Shown here in pieces: positions 32,147 through 43,205 of a stretch of DNA of 64,000 bases (position 1 is its first letter; each line of letters starts with the position of its first letter). This stretch comes from Symbiodinium natans (Eukaryota; Sar; Dinophyceae; Suessiales; Symbiodiniaceae). The position numbers and the translations under genes were made by a program. The notes below the pieces were generated by a model. The model made no database searches and was not told the DNA's origin. It saw nothing but the letters and a program-made list of their open reading frames with translations. The DNA lies in assembly GCA_905221605.1 (NCBI GenBank), contig CAJNDS010002268.1, positions 855,232 through 919,231 of the forward strand. Reading direction: 5' to 3'.

Positions 32147-33214
32147 CTGGTGTGGGGTTTTTGGGGGGTTCGTTCCATGTGAAGCATTTTGAAGAACTGG
32201 CTTTTGGCCCTGCGCGTGTGATTGAAGGCCTACATTTAAGGGTTTAGGGTTTAGGGTTTACACACGGCGCACAAGCGCTGGTGATGCCAACCCTGGTTTG
32301 GGGTAGCTCGTAGAATGATCAATTATATTACCATACAAATAGGTACGCGGAAAAATCTGCAGGGAGAGTTGGTAGGCCAGGGCATAGCACATACGATGAA
32401 ACTATCAGATCCGACTTGAGTCCTTTCAAGTTTTGATCACCGTTGCCTTAAGTATAGTGTCTTTCAGATTTTGGTCGCTGTGTGCCTCAGTTTTTTGTCT
32501 TTCGTTCGCTTGGGTGCCTTCAAGTTTTTCGTTTTTGCCTTAGTTTTTGAGTGTCCCTAAACCCTAAACCCTAAACCCTAAGTTTGGGGTGCTGTGCGAT
32601 GTGGACCCTACCTAAACCCTAAAGCTTAAACCCAGAGTCGAAACCCTACTTAAACCCTCAACCCCTTAAAGGGCAACCCTAAACCTTAAACCCTAAACCC
32701 TAACCCTAAACCCTAAACCCTGAACCCTAAACCCTAAACCCCCAGGGTATACATTTATGTGCATATATATATATATATATATATTGGGGGTATAAGGTAC
32801 CAGCTCCCTGATCCCCTACTAAGAACCAATAACATGACTCCGACGTCGCCCCGAAGAACATGGTCCCGGGGAGCAGTTATAGCACGGAGGGCTGGGTTTA
32901 GGGTTTAGGGTTTGGGGTTTAGGGTTTGGGGTTTGGGGTTTGGGGTTTAGGATTTGGGGTTAAGGTTTTGCGGCCAACAAAGCTTCGCAGTTGAACACGC
33001 ACAAATGAACAAAACAACCACAACCCCCCCCCCCCCCCCCCCACCCCACAAAAAACATTGGCCCTCGACACCTCCAACCAAACACAACATACCCTAAACC
33101 ACCAGAGGGTTTGTGGATTCTAGGGGTAAAGCCCTATACCCTAGACCCTAGACCCTATGCCCTAAAACCTAAACCCTAAACCCTATGCCCTACACTCTGC
33201 TGAGGGTTTATTGG

Positions 33215-33282
33215 AGTGTTCCGAGGAACAAAGCCTGGACCCAGCGGATCGTGAGCTGGCCACGCTGGCCTTTGGAGGGTTT
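33215..33282 (+). CDS. Exon-like block, unidentified
   Basis: The plus strand reads ECSEEQSLDPADRELATLAF, acidic and helix-like, ending at a TTTGGGG/TTTAGGG tract. No family or splice partner found. Confidence 0.35.
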
Positions 33283-33723
33283 GGGGTTTAGGGCTTTGGG
33301 TTTAGGGGTAGGTTTTTGGGGGTTTAGGGTTTAGGGTTTAGGGCCTAGGGTTTAGGGTGTAGGGTTTAGGGGTAGTTTTTTGGGGGTTGGGGTTTGCGGA
33401 GCAGAGTGTGGGTTTAGGCTGAAGGTTCAGGCTGAAGGTTCAGGGCTTTAGGGCTGAAGGTTCAGGGTTTAGGGTTTAGGGTTTAGGGTTTAGGGTTTAG
33501 GCTTTAGGGTTTAGGGTTAGAAGCGCAAAACACAGGGACAATCACTCTCAAGTTGCATCTCTGAACCCGACGACCAGTTTATTCTTTTCTGGAGGTATGC
33601 CGGCAGTACCTTAACATAGAATTACACCCTGGATATGGGTATGGTTGCCACTTCCTACTGTCCAAGACATAACTGCCAGTCTGGTAGTTCTTAAGAAGGT
33701 GAGAAGTAGGCACGCTATCTTTA

Positions 33724-33852
33724 GGTAGTTACATGGTCCCATGGTTTGGACCCATAAAGGGGGACCCCTTAGCTACCCCTTATATCACAAGGGCCCATAC
33801 TTCAGAACCCTTTAAAGGAGGTAAGGGGCCATATTAAGGCCCATATAACTAC
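33724..33852. mobile_element. Family-D inverted-repeat element
   Basis: Ends GTAGTTACATGGTCCC and GGCCCATATAACTAC with the signature CATACTTCAGAACCCTTTAA inside. Confidence 0.6.
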
Positions 33853-34154
33853 CCTAAGCTCTAAACCCTAAACCCTAAAACCTACATGTATTTAGGGTTG
33901 GGCGACTTTGGTATGTGGGGACGACATAAGGTATGTACAGGGGTTATACAGGGGAATAAGATTACGGGGTCCCTCCTTCTACCCCAGAATACACCCTAAA
34001 CCTTAAACTGCAAGCAACTTGGGGGCCCCTAAACCCTAGCCCTAAAACCCTCAACACTCTGAAACACTCAACTTTAGACCCTAAACCTTAAACTCTGAAC
34101 TTAAAACCCTAAACCTTAAACTCTGAACCCTAAACCCTAAACCCTAAACCCTAA

Positions 34155-34255
34155 ACCCCAAGTTCCGCGCAGTCTCTATGGCATCCAAGTCTGCTGGCCT
34201 CGAGATTACCCGTCGCATCGGCCCAGGGGTTCTAAGGTCAACCCAGAGAGGGCAA
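34155..34255. CDS. Exon-like block, strand uncertain
   Basis: A GC-balanced island sits exactly between a CCCTAAA array (34126-34154) and a TTTAGGG array (34260-34296). The minus reading (PLWVDLRTPGPMRRVISRPA, DLDAIETARNLG) looks more protein-like than the plus reading (KFRAVSMASKSAGLEITRRI). Family unknown. Confidence 0.35.
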
Positions 34256-34296
34256 TACCGTTTAGGGTTTAGGGTTTAGGGTTTAGGGTTTAGGGT

Positions 34297-34415
34297 AACT
34301 TACTAGGTTATAACTGTACTTATAACCCTACTTATAATCATTGGGATAACCCCTATAAGGCCCTTTAGGGGTGTTATAAGTACAGTTATAAGAGGTTAGT
34401 AAGTACCATGGGGTT
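34297..34415. mobile_element. Family-A core without its outer ends
   Basis: AACTTACTAGGTTATAACTG to TTAGTAAGTACCATGG matches the inner arms of A; TTTAGGG arrays replace the left end. Confidence 0.5.
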
Positions 34416-35231
34416 TCATAGGGTATAGGGTATAGGGTTTAGGGTTTAGGGTTTAGGGTTTAGGGTAACCCTAAGCCTAAACTTTAGGGTTAAGGTTTTA
34501 GGGTTTAGGGTTTAGGGTAACCCTAAACCCTAGACCCTTTACGGTTTTGAGGGTTCAGGGATGCGGGCCCAGAGCCATGAATTCAGAACCTCACCTTAGA
34601 AAGCACACGGGTCGCTATTGCAGGGTAAGGAGCGTCGCATGAAAAATATCTCTAGCTTCTTGCAACTCAGGCAAAGGGGGATGATTGCTAGTCGCGCAAG
34701 TAATCAGTCACAGAGGAGAATAGTGCGCTCCTTTCATATCCACCTCAATGATAATGTGGGCCTGACGCCAAGAAACGCAGCTGTTTGGTGCTTGTTTGCC
34801 AGTTATGCGTGCGATCTGCAAGCATCATGACACCCGCTGAAGACGCCATTTCAGGGCTTTGAAAGCTCGAACGCCAACGTTGCAGACCTGAACATGCCAT
34901 GCGGAATGAAACTTGCAGGCTCTGGTACTTGAGTCAACGAGTCGCACATCATTTTGCCTACTCTTTCTCCCCAAGTTGCTTACTTGAAGGATAATGTAAC
35001 CTAAGCCCCTCAGCGCCTCACCCCTATACACCCTAAGCTCCCAGCTAAGGGGGGAAGATTTGGGCCGATTCGGGTGGGCCCCCTTTCAGGCAAAACCGAA
35101 ACCCTGAACTAGCTGAGCCATCCAGCAAGACCCCAAACCCCAAACTTCAAACCCTAAACCCTAAACCCTAAACCCTAAACCTAAACCCTAAACCCTAAAC
35201 CCTAAATCTCAAACCCCAAACCCTTAGGCTA

Positions 35232-35335
35232 GCCCTGAGGGTCCATGTACCAGAAACGGGACTACTTGGGTCTTAACTTCCTATATAGGGACCTAGGGCC
35301 CCACCGTGTAGAGTAGCGAGGTACATGGACCCTTG
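35232..35335. mobile_element. Family-I element
   Basis: GAGGGTCCATGTACCAGAAA to AGGTACATGGACCCTT, interior GGGTCTTAACTTCCTATATA. Confidence 0.45.
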
Positions 35336-35337
35336 GC

Positions 35338-35481
35338 GTTGTTACATGGTCCCTGAATACGGGCCCTTACTTGGGAAATCCTGATATGCCCTTATATGCT
35401 ATATGAACCCCAAGGGGCCCCCCATACTTCAGAACCCTTCAAAGAAGGTAAAGTGCCATATTCCAGGGACCATGCAACTTT
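35338..35481. mobile_element. Family-D inverted-repeat element
   Basis: Ends GTTGTTACATGGTCCCTGAA and CCAGGGACCATGCAAC, same CATACTTCAGAACCCTT signature. Confidence 0.6.
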
Positions 35482-36269
35482 TTTTAGACAAACCCCGTAA
35501 TTACCCCAAACCCCCTAAGCCCTAAACCCTAAACCCTATTCAGGGTTTAGGGTTCAGGGTTGAAGTTTTGACTGCTGAGGCTGGGGCCCGCTGAGTTTCA
35601 GCGGCTGCCTCACTGCAAGCATGCGGTTTAGGCTTTAGGGTTTAGGGTTTAGGGTTTAGGGTTTAGGTTTTAGGGTACAGTACAGGGTGAATCTTAATAC
35701 AGCCTTAAACCCTCATCTGTTCACCTTGTTCCTGCTATCTACTATGTGCTAAAGAATCCAACAAAGACATGAGATAATAACGCCTAGATTGCCCTTATAA
35801 GTGCATGTTTGGGGGGGAATACTCCAAGGGCCTGCCTAGCTAATCTTAGGGCCCAGGGTTTAGAACTTCGGGCTTAGGACTTAGGGTTTAAGGGCAACCC
35901 CTCCCTAAACCCTAAACCCTAAACCCGAAACCCCAAACCCGAAACCCGAAACCCTAAACCCCTAAACCCCCAACCCTAAACCCCTAAGTGATGAGATGCG
36001 GAACGGATCTTCAGAGACTCTTGCACATATGCATATACTTTTTTTCAGCAGGTGGCTTTGTTTGTGTACCATTTGGCCGCCAGCAGTCAACTGTCGGATT
36101 GCATGATGCTTCATGGGGTTCTGCTCGACCATGTTGCTCACCTGAGACCATCCTCAAGCTCCAACCCGAACTTGACAGGAAGTGGCGATTTAGGGTTTAG
36201 GGTTTAGGGTTTGGGGTTTAGGGGTGCCTCATGTCATGTTGCCAGCCCTTGTACTTTATCCTGACACAG

Positions 36270-36415
36270 GAACGCCAAGCCTGAACCCTACGTGATTGCC
36301 TGGGTTGAGCGCGTAAGGAATGCAGCTGCGTTGAACAGGAGTCGCTCCCGGGAATGGGAGTCGCTCCCCCAAAACCTCAGCCCTGCCTTTGACCTTCATG
36401 GTCAGGCAGGCTTCA
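36270..36415 (+). CDS. Exon, possible C2-like segment
   Basis: After an AG acceptor (GACACAG, 36269) the plus strand is open for 48 codons: NAKPEPYVIAWVERVRNAAA, a basic linker, then WESLPQNLSPAFDLHG. The order xKPxPYVxxWV ... NLSPxFD is reminiscent of C2 domains, but the resemblance is loose. A long CCCTAAA array follows from 36418. Confidence 0.4.
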
Positions 36416-37170
36416 GTCCCTAAACCCTAAACCCTAAACCCTAAACCCTAAACCCTAAACCCTAAACCCTAAACCCGGAAACTCCAAGTTCAAAAGCTGC
36501 CTCACAGAGCTGTGGATGGCTACAACGCACCGACTGTGCTGTTAAGGATTGAGGGTTTAGGGTTTAGGGTTTAGGGATTCGGGGTTAGATTGAAAAAATC
36601 GCTAGGGTTTCAGGGGAATTCTCGGCCAAGGATGCGTTCTATGCTGAGCCATTCCATGCGGCATGCCGCAAGATGCGCAGCCCTGCTCTCAGTGAAACAA
36701 AAACGATGTCGCTCTTGAAAAATAAATGATGCTGCGCAGGCTTCGACATAGACTGGAGACTTCACTGGACATGTCGAGGGGCCCCTCAACAAGAGCCCTT
36801 CATTTTCCGGATGATGAATCATGGGTTCCCGTACTACCCCAGTCTATACTACCCCCCCCCCCCCCCTTGGTTCCTATGCTTGGCTGCTCTTTAGTTTAAC
36901 TTTTGGCTCCATTAATATGAAACTAGAGGAACCCTAAACTCATAAAGTGATAAAGTTGTACTAAAGTCCCACCTAGTAAAGAGTAAAGAGCCTAAACCCT
37001 AAACCCTAAACCTTGTAGGATATATAGAGCGCTTAACTCCCTAGCATGAATGGAGTTGCAGCCGAAGCCGCACAGGTCTAACTAAGCTCGAAGCCCGCTT
37101 TCTCTGCCAAGGGCTAAGCAGAGGATGGAAAGGGTATCGGCGTCCCAGTTTCGATCTCTCTTCAGGTCGT

Positions 37171-37288
37171 ACTTGGAGGGTTTTTTGGCTAGTTAGAAGT
37201 AGGGCGATAAGCAGGGTAACTATACTTCTAACCGCATATTTAGGGCACTTATAAACCCTGCATATTGCTACCCATGAACCTCTAAGTA
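37171..37288. mobile_element. Family-A inverted-repeat element, diverged
   Basis: Ends ACTTGGAGGGTTTTTTGGCT and GCTACCCATGAACCTCTAAG. Confidence 0.5.
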
Positions 37289-37451
37289 TACACTCCCTAC
37301 ATCCCCAAACCCTAAAGCCTAAAACCCTAACCCCTGCATAGAAACAACTGGCAAGTAGGTTCCCAACGGAAGGTACCCTAAACCCTAAACCCTAAACCCT
37401 AAACCCTCAACCCTCAACCCTAAACCCTAAACCCTAAACCCTAAACCCGCA

Positions 37452-37919
37452 AAGTGTAGGTTTTGGGGCGTGTAGGACTCCCTTCACGCCATCCTCCGCC
37501 ATCCCACGCATGAACATGTGTCGTATAGGGGCCTGAATAATTAGAATAGGGTTTTGGGTTTTGGGTTTTGGGGTTTGGGGTTTGGGGTTTGGGGTTTGGG
37601 TTTTGGGTTTTGGGTTTTGGGGTTTGGGGTTTGGGGTTTGGGGTTTGGTTTAGGGTTTAGGGTTTAGGGTTTAGGGTTTAGGGTTTAGGGTTTAGGGTTT
37701 AGGGTTTAGGGTTTAGGGTTTAGGGTTTAGGGTTTAGGGTTTAGGGTTTAGGGTTTAGGGTTGCAAGTTCAGGGGCCTGAACAATTAGAATAGGGTTTTG
37801 GAGGGTTATTGTAGTATAATTAGAAAGGGACCTGAAGGGAATCTACTAGTCATCATTCCGGCCCTTATCGTAGTTCAGAACATGTCAGAACCACACCCCA
37901 CAGAAGGCAAGTGCAGCAA
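37452..37919 (-). CDS. Two exon-like blocks separated by a family-E element
   Basis: Minus-strand blocks at about 37878-37919 and 37452-37519 join across the element, with one copy of an 8-bp repeat kept, as LHLPSVGCGSDMFMRGMAED and then GVKGVLHAPK. Product unknown. The intervening 360 bp holds a family-E element with a long TTTAGGG array inside. Confidence 0.35.
37520..37875. mobile_element. Family-E element with about 220 bp of telomere-type repeats inside
   Basis: The left end TATAGGGGCCTGAATAATTA and right end CATTCCGGCCCTTATCGTA enclose TTTTGGG variants and then a pure TTTAGGG array (37645-37762); the start of the left arm recurs at 37773. Confidence 0.6.
37645..37762. repeat. TTTAGGG array inside a family-E element
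   Basis: About 16 perfect units after a run of TTTGGGG and TTTTGGG variants (37552-37644). Confidence 0.85.
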
Positions 37920-37950
37920 TGGCAATCATTCTGTACTTTCTGGCTTCCGT

Positions 37951-38104
37951 ACTTGGAGGTTGATGGTACTTACTAACCAATTATAGCTGTACTTATAACC
38001 CTACTTCTAATACCCCTAAAGGGCCTTATAGGGGCTATCCCAATTATAAGTAGGGTGATAAGCCCAGTTATACGTGGTTAGTAAGTACCATGAACCTCCA
38101 AGTA
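37951..38104. mobile_element. Family-A inverted-repeat element, complete
   Basis: Ends ACTTGGAGGTTGATGGTACT and AGTACCATGAACCTCCAAGT; the arms pair almost end to end, including CCCCTAAAGGGCCTTATAGG in the loop region. Confidence 0.7.
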
Positions 38105-38197
38105 GTCAACAAGCCCAATACAGGCACGTCACCCAAGAGTAACCTAGGTCAAAAAAGGGTGCCCCTTTTTCGTTTTAAAAGGGGACTATAAGCTTAG

Positions 38198-38299
38198 TAG
38201 CCCAGTAACCATATTATGACAAGGGCACCCTTTTTTTGGGTTGGTTACGTTATAGGGGAACCCATAACCAAAAAAAGGGCAAAGGGTACCACTGGGCTA
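38198..38299. mobile_element. Family-F inverted-repeat element
   Basis: Ends TAGCCCAGTAACCATATTAT and GGTACCACTGGGCTA; interior GGGTTGGTTAC. Confidence 0.6.
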
Positions 38300-38449
38300 C
38301 TAAGCAAGGGACCCTAAACCCAATAAACAAACAGGAATAAAAGGGCCTAGTCTGTGTCCTAGACGGGCACGTCACTTCGCATACGAAAGGAGCCCAGGTG
38401 TGGTTCTGTCGATGTCTGCCTGGACGAATATTTATTGCTTGCCAGGGCC

Positions 38450-39215
38450 CACGGCAATCGCCGTTGCCTCAAGCAAGGCTGCTTCTTACACATTGGCACT
38501 GTCTGCGCCAAGAGGTCGAACTTTTCTGAGCTCTTTCTGCATGTGTCAGCCGGGACCAGCAAAGCTGCAAAGCAAGTAGGAACAAACAAAAAAACCGCTA
38601 CAAGGAAGACCCTCTGTAAATGAACGCAGGCTTATCCGCTGCTCTTCCGCGAACCCATGCAACATTTATTTTAGGGTTTAGGGTTTAGCGTTTTCCCTAA
38701 ACCCTAAACCCTAAACCCTAAACCCTAAACCCTAAACAGCCACCGGTCCGGGCGAAGAAGGGTGCATCTTTAAAAAGCACCGGTCGCGAGCAGCGAGTGC
38801 GACTTGATGGTCGGAATATATGTTTCAGACAGGATGCCAGAAATTGGGATGCAGCATGTAATCCCCTCCCCCTAATAATATTTAATTCCCCCCCCCCTAT
38901 GGTTATGTGATAGTATATCGGGGGTATTTAGTATTTGGGGTATTTAATATTAGGGGGTAACGGGGGGTTAGTATTAGGGAGAGGGGGTTACTGTTTGCCT
39001 CAAGCAAAACTTCTTGCCAATTGGCACCGCCTCTGCCAACAGCTCCAACTCTTCTGTCAGCCGGGACGAGCAAGGCTACAAACTAAGGGGGCAAAGTAAG
39101 TATAAACAAACAAGAAACAGTTGCAAAGAAGAGCCGGAGGTGTATCAGTAGAAACAAGCAAGAAGCCGTTGCAAAGAAGAGCCGGAAGTTTATCCGCAGC
39201 TCTTCCGCTATCCAT
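38450..39215. repeat. Dispersed and tandem duplication
   Basis: TGTCAGCCGGGACCAGCAAA with flanking sequence (38535-38650) recurs as TGTCAGCCGGGACGAGCAAG (39054 on), and there the unit GTTGCAAAGAAGAGCCGGA repeats in tandem (39120 and 39167). Confidence 0.55.
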
Positions 39216-39942
39216 TGCCGTTGTGCAGACTCCATGAGTCACACACAGGCAGAATTCATCTGCCAGCCTTGGAGCGGCATGGAGTGGAGCAGAGCCATTC
39301 TGGGCTCAAAGGACGGGACTTCATGCTGCATTGCGGCACATGCGCGGATCTCAAGTTTCGGCTTCAACAAGGCATTGCCCGACCCCGGGTGCCTACTCGG
39401 CTCTGCTCCCCCTTGGTGCCGACCCACTGCTGATTTGCACTGTCGCAGATGCGTGCAGGCACATGCGGAACCGACCAATCTTGGGAAATTCTCAAGACAG
39501 TATATAGGCTTAGCATACTGAATGCGCCCCGCTTTCCTTTGGGATTCCTTTGGGACTGCTCTGGGTATCTGGTCGAAGGCATCGTGGTGGTACATGTGCC
39601 GACTTCGAACAGGCGCGGCTCTTTCTTCTGCTTCTCCAGCCTCACTAAGCGTGGGATGGCAGCATTTGCCGAAGTGTTTCCAATTCGTGGCGAGCATTGG
39701 TCACCAGCGTACCTGAGCTGCGCTTCTTTAAGCAGCCTGAGCCCGTAAGCCTAAATCAACAATAGCTACGGACCTATACCACACCTGCCGGCAAAAAAAA
39801 AACATGGTTCCTTATTGTACAAGTTGAATATACATGGAGACTCAAAAAAACCACCGATGTTCCTGCTGCTGCTTCCTGCTACTCTACAACCACTACCTCT
39901 ACCGCTGTCTCTATATCATTACTTCTTGTTAGTGCTAGCGGT

Positions 39943-40210
39943 GTGGGAGTGACAGTCGTAGTCGTCGTAGTAGTCGTAGTATGCGTAGTAGTCGTGGGAG
40001 TCGGAATAGTCGTAGTAGTCGCAGTAGTCGTAGTAGTCGTAACAGTTGTAGTAGTCATAGTAGTCGTCGTAGTTGCAGTAGGTAGTACTGGTAGTACTTG
40101 TAGTACGAGCAGTACAAGTAGTACCAGTAGTACCAGTAGTACTAGTAGTACGTAGTACTAGTAGTACTAGTGCAGTAGTACTAGTCGTACTAGTAGTACG
40201 TACTTCGTAG
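39943..40210. repeat. GTAGTC/GTAGTA and AGTACT triplet-type repeat block
   Basis: A 190-bp run of TCGTAG and TAGTCG units grades into TAGTAC palindromic units. A small relative (TAGTAGTAATAGTAGTAAT) lies at 43203-43260. Confidence 0.75.
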
Positions 40211-40724
40211 TATGGGGGCGAGGAAAAAACACTGGCAGGGACAATTGTGGTAGCTTCGAGGATAATGTTGCTATTCAATCCCTGTGTCTGGGCGCGAAGA
40301 AAAAACAGCTGGCAGGGGATATTTAGGAAGCTTAAGAGCACTCGCTGTGCCTGGGCGCAAAAAAAAATAAGAGGTTCATCCCCCTATTCACTCCTGGCGC
40401 CTGGGCGCGAAGAAATAGCAGCTGGCCCTATTCATTCCCTTTGCCTTGCAGGTTCACGGGTAGTTATAAGTCAGGTTGTCAGAATGGTGGAATTATACTT
40501 GTAACCCTACTTGGGGTGCTTCGCACCCTACCTTCCAGGTTTAGGGTTTAGGGTTTAGGGTTTAGGGTTTAGGGTTTAGGGGTTGGGGTTCGGGGAAGGT
40601 CAGGAGCATGCCCGAAGCCATTTCAAGCGAAGTGGCTTGGCCCCAGGTTGTGGAGGAGCATCGTCATCAAGCTGCCTCGACAAAACACAAAAACACAACC
40701 ATGCACACGAAACCCTCTTTGGTG

Positions 40725-40852
40725 AGTTTCATGGTCCCTTAATATAGACCCTGAAAAGGGGACCCCTCATTTACCCTACACAACCCAAGGGCCCATACTT
40801 CAGAACCCTTTAAAGAGGCTATAGGGCCCACATTAAGGGCCCATGAAACTAC
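40725..40852. mobile_element. Family-D inverted-repeat element
   Basis: Ends GAGTTTCATGGTCCCTTAAT and ATTAAGGGCCCATGAAACTA. Confidence 0.6.
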
Positions 40853-41282
40853 CCTCAGACCCTAATCCATCCCTATGGCCTGCAACTCCTAGATGCAGGG
40901 ACCTTACACTGGAGAGGGTTTAGGGTTTAGGGTTTAGGGTTCAGGGTTCTCCGACCATGCATCTGATCCGTCTCCGACTCAGAACGAGTTGCTACTGGGC
41001 CTTCTTTTGAAAGGCCCCCAGTATCAGGATTTCTTCGTTGTGCGTGTATGTATAGAGAGGGATGAATAGAGACGTTTGTTCTCATGGTCTGTCGTAGCCA
41101 CGCACGAACTCGAAAAAATAAATGACTGAACCCCCTCGCAGCTGGAGAGAGCATGTGGGCAAAATCAAGGGCAGGATGATTAAATGAATGGGGGGTCACA
41201 TCGGGGAACTGGATGTCTCCACTAGGGTTTAGGGTTTAGGGTTTAGGGTTTAGGGTTTAGGGTTTAGGGTTTAGGGGAGGCT

Positions 41283-42461
41283 TTACTTAAGTCTCTCAGG
41301 AAGCGAGGGGGCCTGGGCCTCAGTTTTCCCAGCTCGGACGGATTGAGCTCGGTTGCAAGTGCTGTAGATGCAAAAGCCGAACCTCGCCGAAATTTTGCGC
41401 GGACCGAACACATCGGCTTGCACCATTGCCGCTACCCTAAACCCTAAACCCTAAACCCTAAACCCTGAACCCTGAACCCTGAACCCTGAACCCTACAGCC
41501 TAAACCCTAGGCCCCAACCTAAAGCCAAAAACACAACCCCAAGGCCCCGATAGGCGCTGAATGCATGGAGAGGAGCCAAAGGACATGCGCGTCAGGATCT
41601 CCCTCAGATATTCCTGGGTTTACTTGGTTCATGGGTAGTTATACGTAGGGATATAAGTATGGTAACTATACTTTTCGCCCTATTTAGGGCACTTCTCTGC
41701 AAGTGGGGTTTAGGGTTCAGATGTGCAGACGTTAAAGATTTCTGAGCGATTCTGAATGTTCAATTGTTCGTTGGAAGTTGTTGGAGACAACAGGGGCTTG
41801 TGTACAAGGAGGGTTGTTCAACAAGCAGTCCAATCGTGAGAGAAGTCCATTCCAATTTAAGAAGACCCCTCGATGAACAACGCAGCTAAACCAACCCTGA
41901 ACCCTAAACCCTATCTCGCACAGGATGGTGCAGGGCCCTATGCCCTAAACCCTAAACCCTAAAAACCCTAAACCCTAAAACCCTAAAACCCTAAAACCCT
42001 AAACCCTAAACCCCTAAAACCCTAAAACCCTAAAACCCTAAAACCCTAAAACCCTAAAACCCTAAAACCCTAAAACCCTAAAACACTAAAACCCTAAAAC
42101 CCTAAAACCCTAAAACCCTAAAACCCTAAAACCCTAAAACCCTAAAACCCTAAAACCCTAAAACCCTAAAACCCTAAAACCCTACACCCTAAACCCTAAG
42201 CCCTAAACCCCAGCTGAGAGTTGCAACGAGAATTCAAACCGAAGCCTGCTTATATACGTGGAGGTTCATGGGTCCCCCACCCGCCCCCCTCAGCTGTTCC
42301 GGGATAGCTATTTGTGGTGTGGGGTTTATTGTTTAGGGTTTAGGTTTGTGCGTGCGTGCATGCTGTCAGTGTCAGTGTCAGTGTCATTGTCACTGTCAGT
42401 GCCAGTGCCAGGGCCTGTGCCTCTGTGTGTGTGTGCGCGCGCGTGTGGGTGTGTGCGTGTG

Positions 42462-42503
<42 letters not shown>

Positions 42504-43205
42504 GGGGCGCCTGCACTGAGCAGATTTCAACACTAGCATGTAAGCCTGCCCTTGTCGAAGATAAAGTCCAAGCGAGAGTTAGGGTTTAGAGTTTAGGGTT
42601 TAAGGTTTAGGATTTGGGGTTCAGGGCCCCTATAGAACCCCTGTATATACCTTATATAGTCCTACATACCTAAGTAGCCCCTAAATAACCCTCAAATAAC
42701 CCCGAAGGTCCCTTCTTATAAGGGTCCCTTTAGTCCAAGCGAGAGTCTGCATCGTCGCAGGAAAGCTTGGCTCGGTTCGGCGGACCCTCCTTTTGCCTCA
42801 GCAGGGCTTGAAGTTGTGATCCGAAACTGACACCATGTACAAACATCGCCCAGAGCCCATAGCATGAACCTTTCCTTTACATACTTTGTGGGGTTAGGTG
42901 AACCCTAAACTCTGCATGGGGAGGTGGGGGGGAGTGCACATGGGCCACTTACTTGGAGGTTCATGGTACTTACTGACCAATTATGACTATACTTCTAACC
43001 CTACTTGCAATACCCCTAAAGGGCCTTATAGGGGTTATCCCAATATAAGCCCAGTTATAAGTGGTTAGTAAGTACCATGAACCTCCCAGTCGTGCTGTGT
43101 GGCTTCAGTCTCCCGCCGCCAAGGTACACAGACGCTTCCAAGATGCCCAACACCCGCGTGGCCTCATCCCAGAAGCCGCTCCGACTGGCTCGCAACCTTG
43201 AGGGT
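41283..43205 (-). CDS. Possible methyltransferase-like gene, partial exons
   Basis: Minus-strand blocks in transcript order: 43205-43090 (SGFWDEATRVLGILEASVYL), about 42800-42747 joined to 42579-42535 (KLSCDDADSRLDFIFDKGRL), 41620-41548 (QEYLREILTRMSFGSSPCIQ) and 41437-41283 (FGPRKISARFGFCIYSTC). The core resembles the FDxxxDKGxL acidic motif of class-I SAM-dependent methyltransferases, followed by a helix like the next conserved element. A shared gene is inferred from strand and spacing only; no start or stop was found. The intron at 42566-42746 is bounded by a perfect 14-bp direct repeat. Confidence 0.35.
41945..42190. repeat. CCCTAAAA octamer array
   Basis: About 27 copies of an eight-base variant of the telomere unit, almost uniform, with only the edges heptameric. 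Confidence 0.85.
42463..42505. repeat. Poly-G tract
   Basis: About 38 G in a row with one T, next to TG/CG dinucleotide repeats. Other long G or C runs are at 6882-6901, 12608-12624, 33026-33042, 50097-50120 and 51814-51850. Confidence 0.8.
42625..42732. mobile_element. Family-H element beside a TTTAGGG array, between 14-bp direct repeats
   Basis: Core CCCCTGTATATACCTTATAT ending TATAAGGGTCCCTTTA. Together with the array at 42580-42624 it occupies the space between the repeats at 42566-42579 and 42733-42746. Confidence 0.6.
42951..43090. mobile_element. Family-A inverted-repeat element, complete
   Basis: Ends ACTTGGAGGTTCATGGTACT and AGTACCATGAACCTCCCAGT; it abuts the minus-strand exon at 43090-43205. 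Confidence 0.7.

Larger units (their letters stand above)
34420..36265. other. Mostly non-coding stretch
   Basis: Telomere tracts with family-I and family-D elements. Unique sequence at 34560-35035 has open stretches of up to 70 codons on both strands but mixed composition. Confidence 0.4.
38300..41280. other. Non-coding stretch with duplicated and simple-sequence DNA
   Basis: Holds the 38450/39000 duplication, a 530-bp unique block (39215-39748) open on both strands but unrecognised, the triplet repeat block and a family-D element. Confidence 0.4.

Noticed and set aside
36610-36822. Minus-strand open frame of about 70 codons with a Met start
   Set aside because: Codon use and composition do not resemble the confident exons; neighbours are low-complexity.
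39239-39697. Minus-strand open frame of about 150 codons
   Set aside because: Plus-strand frames are equally open, composition is nondescript and no motif or splice evidence was found.
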